Source of the DNA: Eopsaltria australis
Taxonomy: Eukaryota; Chordata; Aves; Passeriformes; Petroicidae
DNA: 64,000 nt
Direction of reading: 5' to 3'
NCBI GenBank assembly: GCA_034509425.1
Contig: JAVTVJ010000072.1
Coordinates: 6,600,501 to 6,664,500 of the forward strand
Shown here: one piece after another, positions 38,961 through 55,559 of the stretch
Position numbering within the stretch: the first letter of the stretch is position 1
How the letters are laid out: every line of letters starts with the position of its first letter
Notes under the pieces: generated by a model
Database searches by the model: none
Told to the model about the DNA's origin: nothing
What the model saw: the letters and a program-made list of their open reading frames with translations, nothing else
Translations under genes and position numbers: made by a program

Positions 38961-41100
38961 CCTGGGATGGGGGTTCACCAAGGGGTAGGGGGGCATTGGG
39001 GTGGTACTCAGAGGGCAGAAGGCTGGGGGGGTCTGGGGTCTGCCTGTGGGATTTGCTGTTCTCCAGCTGGAACCTGCAACCCGGAGCACCCTCAGGCCAA
39101 GGGGACCTGCCTCCATCCAACTCTTAGCAGGAAGAGTCCCACTCCAGGATCTCTCTCTGTGCTCCCTTGGCCATGGGGCAACTCTTGGTGGGGCAGAGCT
39201 CCCAGGGCCAGGGCTAGGTTGGGGAACAGGGGAAAGCATCTGGGACTCAAGCCTAGGAGCAGTGGGGTGGGACAGACGGGTCCGTGAGTGCCCGATTGAT
39301 GGGAGCCTGATGCTTTCCTGCATTGTGCCCATAGCCTGCAGCTCAAACCAGCTGAGCTCTGCTTACTCCTGGTCTGGGCTTGTCCCACAGCCCCAGGACA
39401 GGGGCAGCGTTTCCCTGAGCTCCCCAGCTGCCCAGTCTGCCCCCAAGCAGGCAGTAGAACTGGAAGTGGTGCTCCAACTACTGCTGCAGGCATTGGCCCG
39501 GAGACTCTTCTAATTGCATTAATTAGAGGACTAGCAGGGCCTGGCTGGGCTCATCAGGGTTTATCACGGAGGGAGGAGGAGGAGGATGTGGCTGACGGGA
39601 CAAGTGTGTGGCCTCTGAAGCTGTCCCCACAGTGAGCAGCATCCCCCAGCGGCCCAGCCGCTGGGGATGAGGCAGGCATCCTGTCCAGCTCCACCTGGGC
39701 TAAAGGAGCACACAGGTCAGCCCAAAATAGAGAGCAGAGGAAGCACAGCCTCTTTCTTCCTTTTCCTCCTGCCGGGCCAGGAGACAGTGGTGGCTGCCTG
39801 ATGTGGGAGCCGGCTGCTGTATCAGGCTGTCGTACTGCGGAGGGCAGCGAAACTCAGGCACGACCGCTGCCCGCCATCTGAACCGGCGGAGGGGGTGGCA
39901 GGATGCAGTGTCGCGGTTCCCAACAGCAGCTGGTCCCTGCCACGGCTCCCCGGGGACAGGTGGTGCCGGAATGTTCCACGTGGAGCCGAGAGTGCGGGAA
40001 CCGCAGGTGTAAATTGGCTTTTGTTCTGTCAGAGTCCCGCCAGCCCCGCAGCATCGCAGTTCCCTGTGGGGGCACCTCCCAGTCTCGGACCCCATTTCCC
40101 AGCGCGGTCACCTGCGGGCAGGTGTCATGTCCCCTTGTACCCCACGCTGGAAGGTGGGACAGGTCCCCTCCTAGCCCTGTTTGCCAGGGGCTGCTCTCAC
40201 CGTGCCATGTCGGCTCAGCCTCGGGGGATAGAGCGGTAACCGGGGTCTGCCACCGCATCGCTGCCTCGCCAGTGTCCCTGGTCCCTACTGGGCCAGAAAG
40301 GGCGATCTCAGCTCCTGAAGTTCCCAAACCGCAGGTGAAAGAGGTGGAAGGATTTCGGATGAGCTGAGATGGGAAATTTCCAACCTGCTGCACCCTCGAG
40401 GCAGCACTGACAGAGCGCACAGCATCTCCTGCCACCGAGATGGCGAGGGTGGTGACCGGGACAGGGCCCCTCCTGGGCCGGGCGCTGCCTGGGCGGGGTT
40501 GGGGGGCACGGCGGTGAGAGGCTGCCCCGGCAGAGCTCCGCAGGGCTGGCGAGGGGAGGGCGCTGGGGCTGGAGGATGCTGCACTTGAGGGGCTTGGGGG
40601 GCGGGTTTCGTCTGAGCCATCCACGAGCTCCCGTCAAGATCCGCTTACAGAAAGCGCCTGGAAACAGCCCCGCTTCCCCCCACCCCCGAAGGCAGGAGGG
40701 CAGGAATTGTAAGGGAAAGTATACGCATTGATAATACAGACTTATTAATTGCCCAAATAATTGGGGGTCTGCAGGAGAAAGACAGAACGACAGAAAAAAA
40801 GCGACAGTTATTGGTGCAGCCCCCCAGCAGCTGCTGTCCCGCACCCCTGGCCCGTGCACGCAATGCGGGATGTGCACTCGGGGGGTAATGGGGACCTCCA
40901 GCCACTGGTCCAGGGTCTCTGCTCCGGGGAGCACCCAGCACGGGGGCCGTGTTCGTATGCCGGGGGTAGCTGCAGAGGGATCCCGGGCCAGCTGGATGAG
41001 GGGTGACAGCAGGGCTGATCCCCCTCTCCATGCTCTCTGAGTCGGGGCGGGGTCACCACGGAGCAAGGAGGGGTGTGCTTCCCAGCCAAACCACAGAAGA
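38961..41100. other. Gene-free interval upstream of CTDSP1 with AT-rich patches
   Basis: No exon is recognised. Two AT-rich patches stand out in GC-rich DNA. One is an inverted repeat, TCTAATT-GCATT-AATTAGA, at 39509-39527. The other is at about 40705-40805, with TTATTAATTGCCCAAATAATTG near 40740. Both resemble homeodomain-type enhancer cores. Confidence 0.5.
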
Positions 41101-41430
41101 CTCCCCGTCTCGGTCCCGCTCGCGGCTCGGCGGGGACCCCGACTCCTTCCCGGCGGCGCGGGTGCCGGGAGGAGGAGGGAGGAGGAGGGAGAAGGAGGAG
41201 GGCCCCCCCTGCCGTCGTTGCCCTTTTAAGGGGTTCCTTGAAACCGCGCCCGGGATCCATGTTTGCAGCCCCAGCCCGGGCGGAGGAAACTCCATGTTGT
41301 AACAAAGTTTCCTCCGCGGCGCCGCTCCCGCGCCCGCCGCCCCGCGCCGCCGCCGGCCCCCGCCCCGCCTCCCCCCCCGGGGGCCGCGCCGGGGGGGGCC
41401 GCCCCCTCCCACCCCCCCTCCCCGGCGCCC
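41101..41430 (+). promoter_or_regulatory. CTDSP1: CTDSP1 promoter/5' UTR with CArG box
   Basis: CpG-rich DNA leads directly to the CTDSP1 ATG. A perfect SRF CArG box, CCTTTTAAGG, occurs at 41222-41231, about 200 bp before the start codon. Confidence 0.65.
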
Positions 41431-44400
41431 ATGGAGCACCAGTCCATCATCGCCCAGGTTAGCAGGGAGGAGGGGAGCGCCCCGCTGCAGGAGAAAGGTA
41501 ACGCGGAGGGGGATATTGCTCCCCCTCACCCCCTTCCTGTGCGGGAGAGGGGAGAGGGGGAGGTCCCCGGGGGGCTGGGGGCTTGCGGGGGCTGCTCCCG
41601 GAGGGTGTGATGAGGTGCGCGCCGCCTCAGCCCGCCCCCGTGCATCCCGCTGCCCAGGGCTGGGGAGATGCGCTGGGGCTGCAGCTCGGAGCGAGCGGGG
41701 CTCTCTGCACCCGCCCGGGCGCGGGGGGCGGTGGTCTGGCCCCTGGTGCCCTGGAAGGCTCGGGGCGTTGCTCGGATTATCTGCGCGGCTTCCTCCGGAG
41801 CCGGGCGAGGGGTGCGCGCAGCGCCGGCGGGGAAACTGAGGCAGGAAGGGGGCCGAGCGCCGGGCGCCCTGCTGCATCCCGGCGTCCCGTTCCCCGCGGA
41901 GGGGAGTTGTCGGGGGCCGCTGCTCGTCCTCCTGGCCTGAGAAGCTGCCAGGGCCGGGAGCAGCAAACGTGGGAACGGGCCCCGTCCCCAGTGGGGAGCT
42001 CCTGCTCCACGGGCTCCCCACTGCAGGGCCCGGGGCCGTGGCCCGCCTGAAGGGGGGCACAGCCAGGGCGGGCAGGACCCGGCCCCGGGAGCGCTGGGGC
42101 CGCGGCTGGAGCCGTCGCGCTGGCCCTGGGGCACGGGGTGGGCGGGGGCAGCCCCTCTGCCTCAGTTTCCCCTCGCTCCGCCAATGGGGACTGCGGGAAC
42201 GGGGCCCAGGGGCGGGCGCTTCGCCCTGATTGGCCTCTCGCCTCCGGGGCACTCGAGTCGGCCAATGAGACGAGGGAGTTGTCTGGAGGCGGGGAAAAGA
42301 AGGGGCGCAAGCCCCGCCTCCCTCGGAGAGGCCCCGCCCCCATGGCGCCCCCCCTCAGTGGGTCCGTGCCCCCGGGCCGGGACAGCGGGGACCGGCCCCG
42401 GACCCACGGCTGCCCCCGGGCTCAGCCCCCGCCCTTGCTGGAGGGTCTCCAGCTGCGCAAGGGGGACCCACGGGGGTCACTCGTGGGATGGGATGTGCCG
42501 GGTGAGGGGCTGTGGGTGCGACGCTGCCCCGCCGCCGTTGCCTGTCGGGGCAGGAAGGGCAGCCGGATGGGTGTCGGGGTGTGATGAGGGCGCGGGGGCT
42601 CTGGGGCAGCACCCAGACCTGGCTCACCTGCCCCGCAGTGCTGTGCTGAGAGCACCCCCGGGGTACCCCTCACCCCCCTTCTGCCCTCCCGCAGGTACCC
42701 AGACCCCTGCCAAGAAGCCTCGAAGCCGCAGCATTCTCCAGTCCCTCTTCTGCTGCCTGTGCCGCGATGAAGGGGAGCCCTGCACTGGCACCACTGGTGC
42801 CCCACTGCTGGTGGAGGAGAACGGGGCACTGCCCAAGGTAACCCCACAGCCCTAGCCTGGCACTGGCGGGGTCGGGCTACCACCTCCTGCACCCTGCTCT
42901 GTGTGGCCAGGGTGGGGGCTCGAATGGTCACTTCTCCCAGTGCCCCTCTGAGTGGCCACAATGTTGCTACCCTGCTGACCCATATCCCCCTGCTGCAGGC
43001 TGCTGTCAAGCACCTCCTGCCCGAGATCAAGCCTCAGGATGCCAGCAAGCTCTGCGTGGTCATCGACCTGGATGAGACCCTGGTGCACAGTTCCTTCAAG
43101 GTGGGAGACACCCTGGCCCACCCCACACCTCTTGCCACAGGCTCCCCCACCTGCTCTGCTACTCCTTTCCCAAAAGTGATGCCCAGCGCAGCCTGGCTGG
43201 GTCAGACGGGGTGTCCCTGTGAGGGGGCTGCGGGGCTGGCAGGGGTGCATAGTGAGCAGAGGGCAGGCAGTGTTTGGGCAGGCGGTGCCTGGCGTGCCCA
43301 GTGCTGATCCTGGTGTGCCCTTCCCCAGCCAGTGAACAACGCCGACTTCATCATTCCCGTGGAAATCGATGGCATCATGCACCAGGTAACAGCGGGGTGG
43401 GTGCCCAGTGGGAGGGGGGCATCATTCCACCTCCCCAAGGACCAGGAGCCATCCCAGTGCTCCACACCAAGGGCTAATGGGAGGTGTCAGGGTGCCAGGG
43501 TTGGCACATTGAGGGGCAGAGGTGGCTGCCCCTCTTTCTGCAGGGCAGGGAGGTGAGGGGCGTCCTGGCATGGTGCCCTCCTGCAGTGGCCAGTCCCAGT
43601 TTCAAGTAATCCAGGATAGGCTGTGGTCTGGGCAGTCAGCCTGTTCTTGGTTACTTGGCTCTGGAGCCGGCCAGACTCTTCACCCTGGACATTTCCTGTG
43701 TGGCCATGGCATCCCCCAGCCCGCACAGGCAGGCCCTGTGAGGTGCAGCCAGGGAGCTACTCGCTGGCTGGGTGTGGGGACACAGGTGTCCCCTGGGGAG
43801 GGCATGGGGTGAGCCGTAGCCGGTGCCAGCAGCGCGCTGCCCTCTGTCCGTGCCCACAGGTGTACGTGCTCAAGCGGCCGCACGTGGACGAGTTCCTGCA
43901 GCGCATGGGCGAGCTCTTTGAGTGTGTGCTCTTCACTGCCAGCCTGGCCAAGGTGGGTGCCCCTGACCTGCCCTGGCATCGCCCACCCCTTCCCAGACAC
44001 CCCTCGAATGGCACAGCTCCCTTGCCTGCTCACCTGCAGGCATCACTGGCCTCTTGTCCCCTGTGTACCCACAGGCAGCACCAGCATTGGGTGGCCTCCC
44101 TACCTGCCCCTCCAAGGCACTGGCCAGGGAAACTGAGGCACAGTGAGACCCATGGAGAGCTGGGTGCCATTGTCGCTGTGGGGTGTGCAGGGTGGTGTGA
44201 TGTGTCATGGTGACCCCTCTCCTGTGCCTGTAGTATGCAGACCCTGTGGCTGACCTGCTGGATAAATGGGGGGCTTTCCGGGCACGGCTTTTCCGGGAAT
44301 CCTGCGTTTTCCACCGCGGCAACTACGTGAAGGACCTGAGCCGCCTGGGCCGTGACCTGCGCCGCATCATCATCGTGGACAACTCGCCCGCATCCTACAT

Positions 44401-44650
44401 CTTCCACCCTGACAACGCTGTAAGTACCCACAGGGCAAGGCTGGGTGATGGAGGTGATGTGGCAGGGGACCCTCTCTCTGCGTTGTCCGCTGAGCCACAC
44501 TGTCCCCTGTGCCACCTGCAGGTGCCGGTGGCCTCCTGGTTCGATAACATGGCGGACACGGAGCTGCTGGACCTGCTGCCCTTCTTCGAGAGGCTCAGCA
44601 AGGTGGAGGACGTGTACGCAGTGCTCAAGAAGCAGCGGACTAACAGCTAA
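41431..44650 (+). CDS. CTDSP1: CTDSP1 (SCP1), RNA polymerase II CTD small phosphatase
   Basis: CTDSP1 is a HAD-family phosphatase that removes phosphate from Ser5 of the RNA polymerase II tail and helps REST silence neuronal genes. Exons: 41431-41497, 42695-42837, 42999-43100, 43329-43385, 43860-43952, 44234-44419 and 44522-44650. They sum to 777 nt, or 258 residues (human 261). The catalytic DxDxT motif is [13 protein letters not shown], with Asp at residues 93 and 95. HAD core blocks [12 protein letters not shown] and [20 protein letters not shown] are intact. The N-terminus has a CCLC-type cysteine cluster ([10 protein letters not shown]). Intron 4 carries the miR-26 hairpin. The final intron is 102 nt and open in frame. 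Confidence 0.97.
43585..43675 (+). ncRNA. MIR26: miR-26 precursor in CTDSP1 intron 4
   Basis: The 5p arm at 43601-43622 starts TTCAAGTAATCCAGGATAGG and matches the miR-26a mature form, not 26b, which has T rather than C at position 11. The 3p arm at 43640-43660 begins CCTGTTCTTGGTTACTTGG and pairs with it around a loop of about 17 nt. In vertebrates the three CTDSP genes each host a miR-26 copy, and in mammals the CTDSP1 copy is miR-26b. It is co-transcribed with its host gene, whose product also restrains cell cycle entry. Confidence 0.95.
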
Positions 44651-46355
44651 TGGCCCCCCCACGCTCCGGGTGCTGCGAAGGGGCACCACCGGGGGAGCCA
44701 GGTGCCTTATTTTGGGGGAGGGAGAGTCCCGGTGTGCCCTGCATTATCCTCCCCAGCCCCGGTGGGCGTGGGTGCCCTCCGTGCCCGCCGGTGGTGGGAG
44801 ATGTGGGTGCCCCTGCCGGGAAGCTGGGTGTCCCCCTTCTCAGAGAAGGGGGGCCGTGGGTGACCCACTGCCTTGCTGTGCTGAGGACCTATGGGAGGGT
44901 CCCATCTTCCCCCACTGTTCAGCCCCTGCCCCCTTCTCCCCCAACCTGTGTCCCCCCTCCTCAAAATGGTTCTCAGGTCCTTTTCCCCTCTGTGCCCCGA
45001 TTGGGGAGGGGGGGCGGGGTCAGCAGCTGCTGCTTTCCACTGCCTTTGGGAGGACTAGATCCCTCCATCCAGACTGCCTGCTGGGAGGCTGGCAGCCCTT
45101 GGTCCCTATCTGCCGAGGCTACGGGACAGGTTAACACCTTGTCACCCTCCAAAAAAGCAGGGAGTCTTACTGTAGGGCTGCCACCATACCCTTAACTCTG
45201 CCCTGGGTGCAGCTGATCACTTCGTGGGGGGCATGTCCTTGCCTCTCTTCATGCCTGCTACCCCCACCCGGGGGCTGTGTTTTGCAGGGGCAGCCCAGCC
45301 TCAGGGCTGAGCCCCTGGGCCCAAATGCCTCCCACGTGCCTTGGGACACCATGTCTCTGTTCCCCCTTAGCCCTGCAAGGGGTGTGCCTGGGGGGGGGCT
45401 CTTTACTTGCCCCCTCCAACCTCGGTTTCTTCTCATTTTGGGGGGGGAGGTGGCCTCCCCCCTCTCCAGTTACACTGTGTCACTGGGAGCCACTCGAGTC
45501 ACCAACAGGGGAGTCCCCTCCCATGGCGGGGGGCACACCCCCCCATATCCATCTGCAGCTTCACCAAAGGCTGCCCCTCCTGGGAGAGAAGGGCCCCCAC
45601 ACCAGCCTTAATGTGCCCCTGCCAGCCTTACCCCAGCCCCAGCCCCGCAGCTGGGACGGGTTGGGGGGACACTGCAGCCCCCCCTGTAGCCTGGGGTTAC
45701 CCTGACCCCCGTGGGGTTGGACTCGTGCCAGGGTGTCCCCCAGCTTTGAGGGTCTGGGGGCTCTCAGGGAGGGTTTTTCTGGGGGGGGGGCTGAGTTCAG
45801 CCAGGCCTTTTTTAATGTCACAATATGGACAATGCCTCATATCTTTTTAGAGGGAAAAGCAACGGTTTCCCAAAAAATCATGGGTGCCTTCTTACCGCTG
45901 TGCCAGCGCAGGGAGTGGGGCAGTATTTGGGGGGTGGGTGTGAGGGGTTTTAGCTTTCCGGTGCTGTTCAGCCGGCTCCTGCCGGCACTGCCCTGCTCCC
46001 GATGCTGGGGGGAGGCAGGGGTCCCCCAGCCCCGCCCACACCCCCTGCTCTGTGCTGGAGATGGGATGGGGGCGGTGCAGCACAGCCCCCTGGATCCCTG
46101 CCAGCCCGGGGCCTCATCCTGCCCCGCCAGGAGGCTTGAACTCAGCACTTTATACTAGACAAGTCAAAGGGCGCCAGCACAGCCACTGCCAGCGAGTGCC
46201 TGTGGGTGCTGCTGCACCCGAGGAGTACGGCCCCCACCCTGGGCAACCTTGGGAGGTCTGGGGGATGCAGAGGCAGCATCGGGGGGCTGGGGAGGGCTGG
46301 GGTACCAGATCCAAGTGCCTTCATGTGATTAAAGCTGTCAACCATCTTGGAAAGA
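44651..46355 (+). terminator. CTDSP1: CTDSP1 3' UTR and poly(A) signal
   Basis: About 1.7 kb of GC-rich untranslated sequence ends at ATTAAA, 46328-46333. No AATAAA is seen earlier, and mammalian CTDSP1 has a UTR of similar length. Confidence 0.7.
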
Positions 46356-47222
46356 ATAGTCTTGAGTGTGTGCATGCATGGGCACGGGTACACATCACGT
46401 GTGTGTCGCTACTGGGGGGACACGGAGCCCCAGGATCCCCTGAGTCCCCTGGGATTGGGGGATGCTGCAGGTCAGTGCCGGGGAAGTACCCTTGGATTGC
46501 AGGGTTGAGGTGTCACACCTTGCCTGGTGCCAAGGGGATGCCCTCACACTCGAGGACAGCCCCCCCTGGCTGCCCTGGCACCTCCATCCTAACTCCTTCC
46601 CCCTCCTCCTGGGAAAAGGTCCCTGCTGCCACAGGGATGGGTATCCTGCCCCTTAACAAGGAGGGGGTAAATTTACCCCGTAGGCTGCGGCTCCCAGCTG
46701 TGAGACTTCAAATGAGTTTGCTCCAGGTAAGGTGTCAGGCCTTGCCCATGCAGACTGGGGGGCACTTGGGGGGACACTTGTGATCCAACCCCCCCCCCCG
46801 CCATCCCAGGCAGTGCGCTGCCAACATGCAGGCACTGGGTTCCTGGGGGGAATGTCTCTTAGCTGCCCCCCTCCCCCGTGCCCTCATTGGCCCTGTGCCT
46901 CCCCTCATTAACGAAGTCTCTGTCCTCCCTGATGGCTGCACTAATTACTGCGTTCATTAGTGGCCCGGCTGGGGGGCCCGGGGATGGGGGTGAGCCCGCT
47001 GAGGCCGGCGTGGGGTCCCCTACCCTGTGCCACAGTGACGGACTCAGCCCTGGGACACGGCCACTGAGCAGAGGGCGACAGCGGCCACACGGGTGTGGAA
47101 CCCCACCCGAAACTCAGCCCCACTGGGGGTCCTGCACCCAGGTAAGGGTCCCACGGGGACACTCGTGTGGCGCTCAGGAGGTAGGAGTTGGGTGGCGGGG
47201 TTAAGGAGGGTTTGAGGGCCAA

Positions 47223-48112
47223 AGGGAGTGGAGGGCAGAGCAGAGCCCACCCCTGTGGCATCAGGACACCCCCTGGTTTGTGGCTGACACGCCCCCTGGT
47301 CTGGTTCAGCCCGCCGTCATCACTTCGAGGATCCTTGCAGGGGGGGATTTGGGCAGGATTTGGGGCTCGCTGCAGCCCAGGCGAGGGTTGTGGGATGCCC
47401 GCAGCGCTTGTGGCTGGGACTGCTGGCTCAGCAGGGCAGCCGACATAAAGCTGCAGCAATTCCGCAGGGCTGGGGAAGAGATAAGAGCGGGACAGGAAGC
47501 CCGGGGATCTGCCTGCTGCTGGCACCTGCCCCTCCCACCTTTATGAACGCCGTGGTCATTCCCCAAAACCACCTTGGGGCCTGGGAGCCACTTCAGTCCC
47601 TTCTCCTCTCTGGTTACATCAAGGGCATCATCAGATACCAACCCTCAGGACTGGGGGCATAGGACAGGGCATAGGGCTTTATGTCCTGTCCTGTCCCCCC
47701 AAGCCCCAGACCCGTGTCCCATCTCTGTACCCCCTTTCCATCCCCAATAAGACCTTGGAGCTGTGGAGACCCCCAAGACAGGGAGGCAAAGCCAGGATCT
47801 GGCTTCCAGCTGGGATGTGAAACAGCCTGGGGACAGTCCCACGGTCAGGGTGGTGATGTGGCAGTTAGGGGGTGGGAAGGGGTTGCCTCAGGAAGATGGT
47901 GCTGAATTGCTGTCACTTTATAGAACCTTTTCAGGGGGGAGGTGGTCTTAGTGCTCCATGTCTGGGAGGGTTTGGGGATTTTAGGGTCTGGGGAGTGAAG
48001 AACAGTGGCAAAACCCATCCTCATGCTATCAGGGCACCTGTTTGTGGCTGATGCCCACGTGTCCTGGTCCAGCCCATTGCTGTCACTTTATGGAACTTCT
48101 TGATGGGGTGCA
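47223..48112. repeat. Diverged direct duplication upstream of VIL1
   Basis: About 110-120 bp at 47223-47345 resembles 47983-48112 at a spacing near 764 bp. Both share TTTGTGGCTGA (47277 and 48041) followed by CCTGGTC/CCTGGTCC and CAGCCC. A third partial copy is TTGCTGTCACTTTAT at 47908, matched at 48078. Confidence 0.65.
47441..47550 (+). promoter_or_regulatory. VIL1: CDX/GATA-like motif cluster, candidate VIL1 control element
   Basis: CATAAA at 47444-47449 (complement TTTATG), AGATAAG at 47479-47485 and TTTATG at 47540-47545 lie within 110 bp. Further CDX-like TTTATA/TTTATG sites are at 47917 and 48087. Villin in mammals is driven by CDX and GATA factors in gut epithelium. Function here is inferred. 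Confidence 0.4.
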
Positions 48113-49403
48113 GATGGAAAAAATTCAGCGTGGACTCAGTGCCAAGTGCCAAGAGGGGAACAGGCCTAGGGAGGGCAGAGGAACCACCCTGGGTGGGCAG
48201 GGTGCAATAGCACCTGGGGGGGAAACACCCCATGAGTAACGGGGCTCTTAGGTGCCACAAAGTCTTGGAGGGCTGTGGGGACCTTGACTCTGGGCTGTCC
48301 CTGCCCTTATATGGTGAGCATAGGCTGGGACACGAGGGAACAAAGGTCTCCCGGGTGCTGGCACCTGAGCACTCCGCCTAGGTACGCTCACCTGTGCACC
48401 CAGCTCTGCAGGGAAGGTGAGGGCTTGGGGTAGGGTGAGGGGACGGAGGGTGGGCATGGGGTGGACAGCACATCCCATGGCTACCATCACTCCTGGCATC
48501 AGGTTAGCCTGGGGATGGGGCTTGGGGACCCACCTTGGGGCTGTGCTGTGGGTGATGCTACCCCCTGGGTCTGAGGGATGGGGTGTGTGCACTTTTGGGG
48601 CAGCACAGTGGGGTCAGGTGGGATTTTGCAGGGCTGGGGAAGCAGAGACCTCTCCTCTGGGCCATGCCAGCACTCCCTGCCATCCTCCAGCTCGGGCACA
48701 CAGGGTGGCTTTGCCTGACAGTGGCTGCTCGGCCCCTCTGCCTGCTTGCAGGGAGCACTGGCAGCCTGGCAGAGATGGCTGTGGACAACCTCGGCAGCAC
48801 TGGCGCTCTCAGCACCCCTGGGGGGCCAGGATGTGCACTTCCTGGGGGACATGGATCTGCTGGGGGGCTCGGAAGCAGGGGGTCTGAAGCAGGCAGTGTG
48901 TGTGCTGTGTGTAAGCAGTGGCCATGTCATGCTGTTCCACTCTGTGCCAAGCCATGCCAGGACAAGGCTGAGCAGGGCCAGTTTCTGCTGGTCCTGGGGA
49001 GGAGCAGCCACTGCACAGTGGTGTCACCCAGCCACGGCTGCTGTGCTGTGGGTGCCCTGCACAGCCCTGTCCCATGCTTGGACCCAGGGCACCAGGGCAC
49101 TTACAGGACTCTGCACCTGCCTACCCTGGACCCTGGTATGGACCCATCAGCTGCAGTGCCAACCAAGCTGAGGGTGTGGCAGCCCCACCTGTGTGCTCAT
49201 GGACCTGATACCACGGTGCTGGGGGTCCCCTCGCCCCATGCAGCTCTGTGCAGGGGGGGTTTACAGCTGGGCATGCTGCTGAGCAAGCAGGGAAGCAGAT
49301 GGCACAGCAGGCTGGCTGTGTCCCAGCTCTTAATGACACTGCCTGCCATTAACAAGGGTGTTGCCCATGCCAGCAGGTCCCCTTGCCTGTGGTACCTGTC
49401 ACC

Positions 49404-54895
<5,492 letters not shown>

Positions 54896-54936
54896 GGCAG
54901 GAGCCTGGGTACAGGGACAATCCCAGCTCTTCCATA

Positions 54937-54942
54937 AATAAA
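54937..54942 (+). terminator. VIL1: VIL1 poly(A) signal
   Basis: AATAAA lies 42 nt after the VIL1 stop, giving a very short 3' UTR. Confidence 0.9.
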
Positions 54943-54959
54943 TGAAATTTGGAAAATAG

Positions 54960-55555
54960 GGCTGTGGTCTCTCCGCTCCAACTCCAAGGCCCAGCCCCAG
55001 GTGTGGGGGTTATTTGGTAAAGAGCTGGCACTGTGACTGGGCACTGTCAGCGCAGGGAATGACCCTCAGCTCCTTTTCCCAGAGGCCTGCCTTTGTGCTT
55101 GCTGTGCTCAGAGGTGATGCACAGGCTGGGCATGCTCAGGGAGCCGGGACTCTCCCATCCCGCCCCATCCCGGCACCTGCAGCTCTGGGCTAAAGGTCCA
55201 GTATACAGCTGGAGCCACTCCTTCCCTTATCACCTGAACTGCAGTAAATACATGTGGTACCAAAGGTGAACGAGCGGACACTGTGCCCGTGGGGACAGAC
55301 ACCAGAGATCACCTGTCCCTGACCCAGGAGGGGAGGGGGTCATCTCCCTTCTACTTGGGCTCTACAGGGATGCTGAGAGGCACTGGGGTGTGCCCCATGG
55401 GGACATCTCTCTCTCAGGGGGCTGGGATTGACATGTGCTGAGGGGCACTGAGCACACACAGGATGTTCCCAGGCAACCAAGCAAAGTCCCAATGCAAAAG
55501 GGGAGGCAGAGGTGCAGTGCCCAGTGAGAGGCAACAGAAATAAGATTCCAAATAG
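54960..55555. other. VIL1-USP37 tail-to-tail spacer, nothing recognised
   Basis: About 0.6 kb between the VIL1 poly(A) site and the probable USP37 3' end shows no gene or repeat I can name. Confidence 0.6.
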
Positions 55556-55559
55556 ATAG

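Larger units (their letters stand above)
46356..49376. other. CTDSP1-VIL1 interval, probable VIL1 promoter region
   Basis: No coding exon is recognised in 3 kb. The VIL1 non-coding first exon should lie here but I cannot place it. Contents: a homeodomain-motif patch at 46905-46962, CDX-like TTTATG/TTTATA sites, a GATA site and a diverged direct duplication, listed separately. Confidence 0.55.

Noticed and set aside
38144..39127. Overlapping long frames on both strands in the orphan island
   Set aside because: Frames on both strands at once indicate base composition. I kept the region only as a promoter-like island.
41053..42252. 399-residue minus-strand frame over CTDSP1 exon 1
   Set aside because: It is a CpG island artefact of Pro/Arg/Gly composition.
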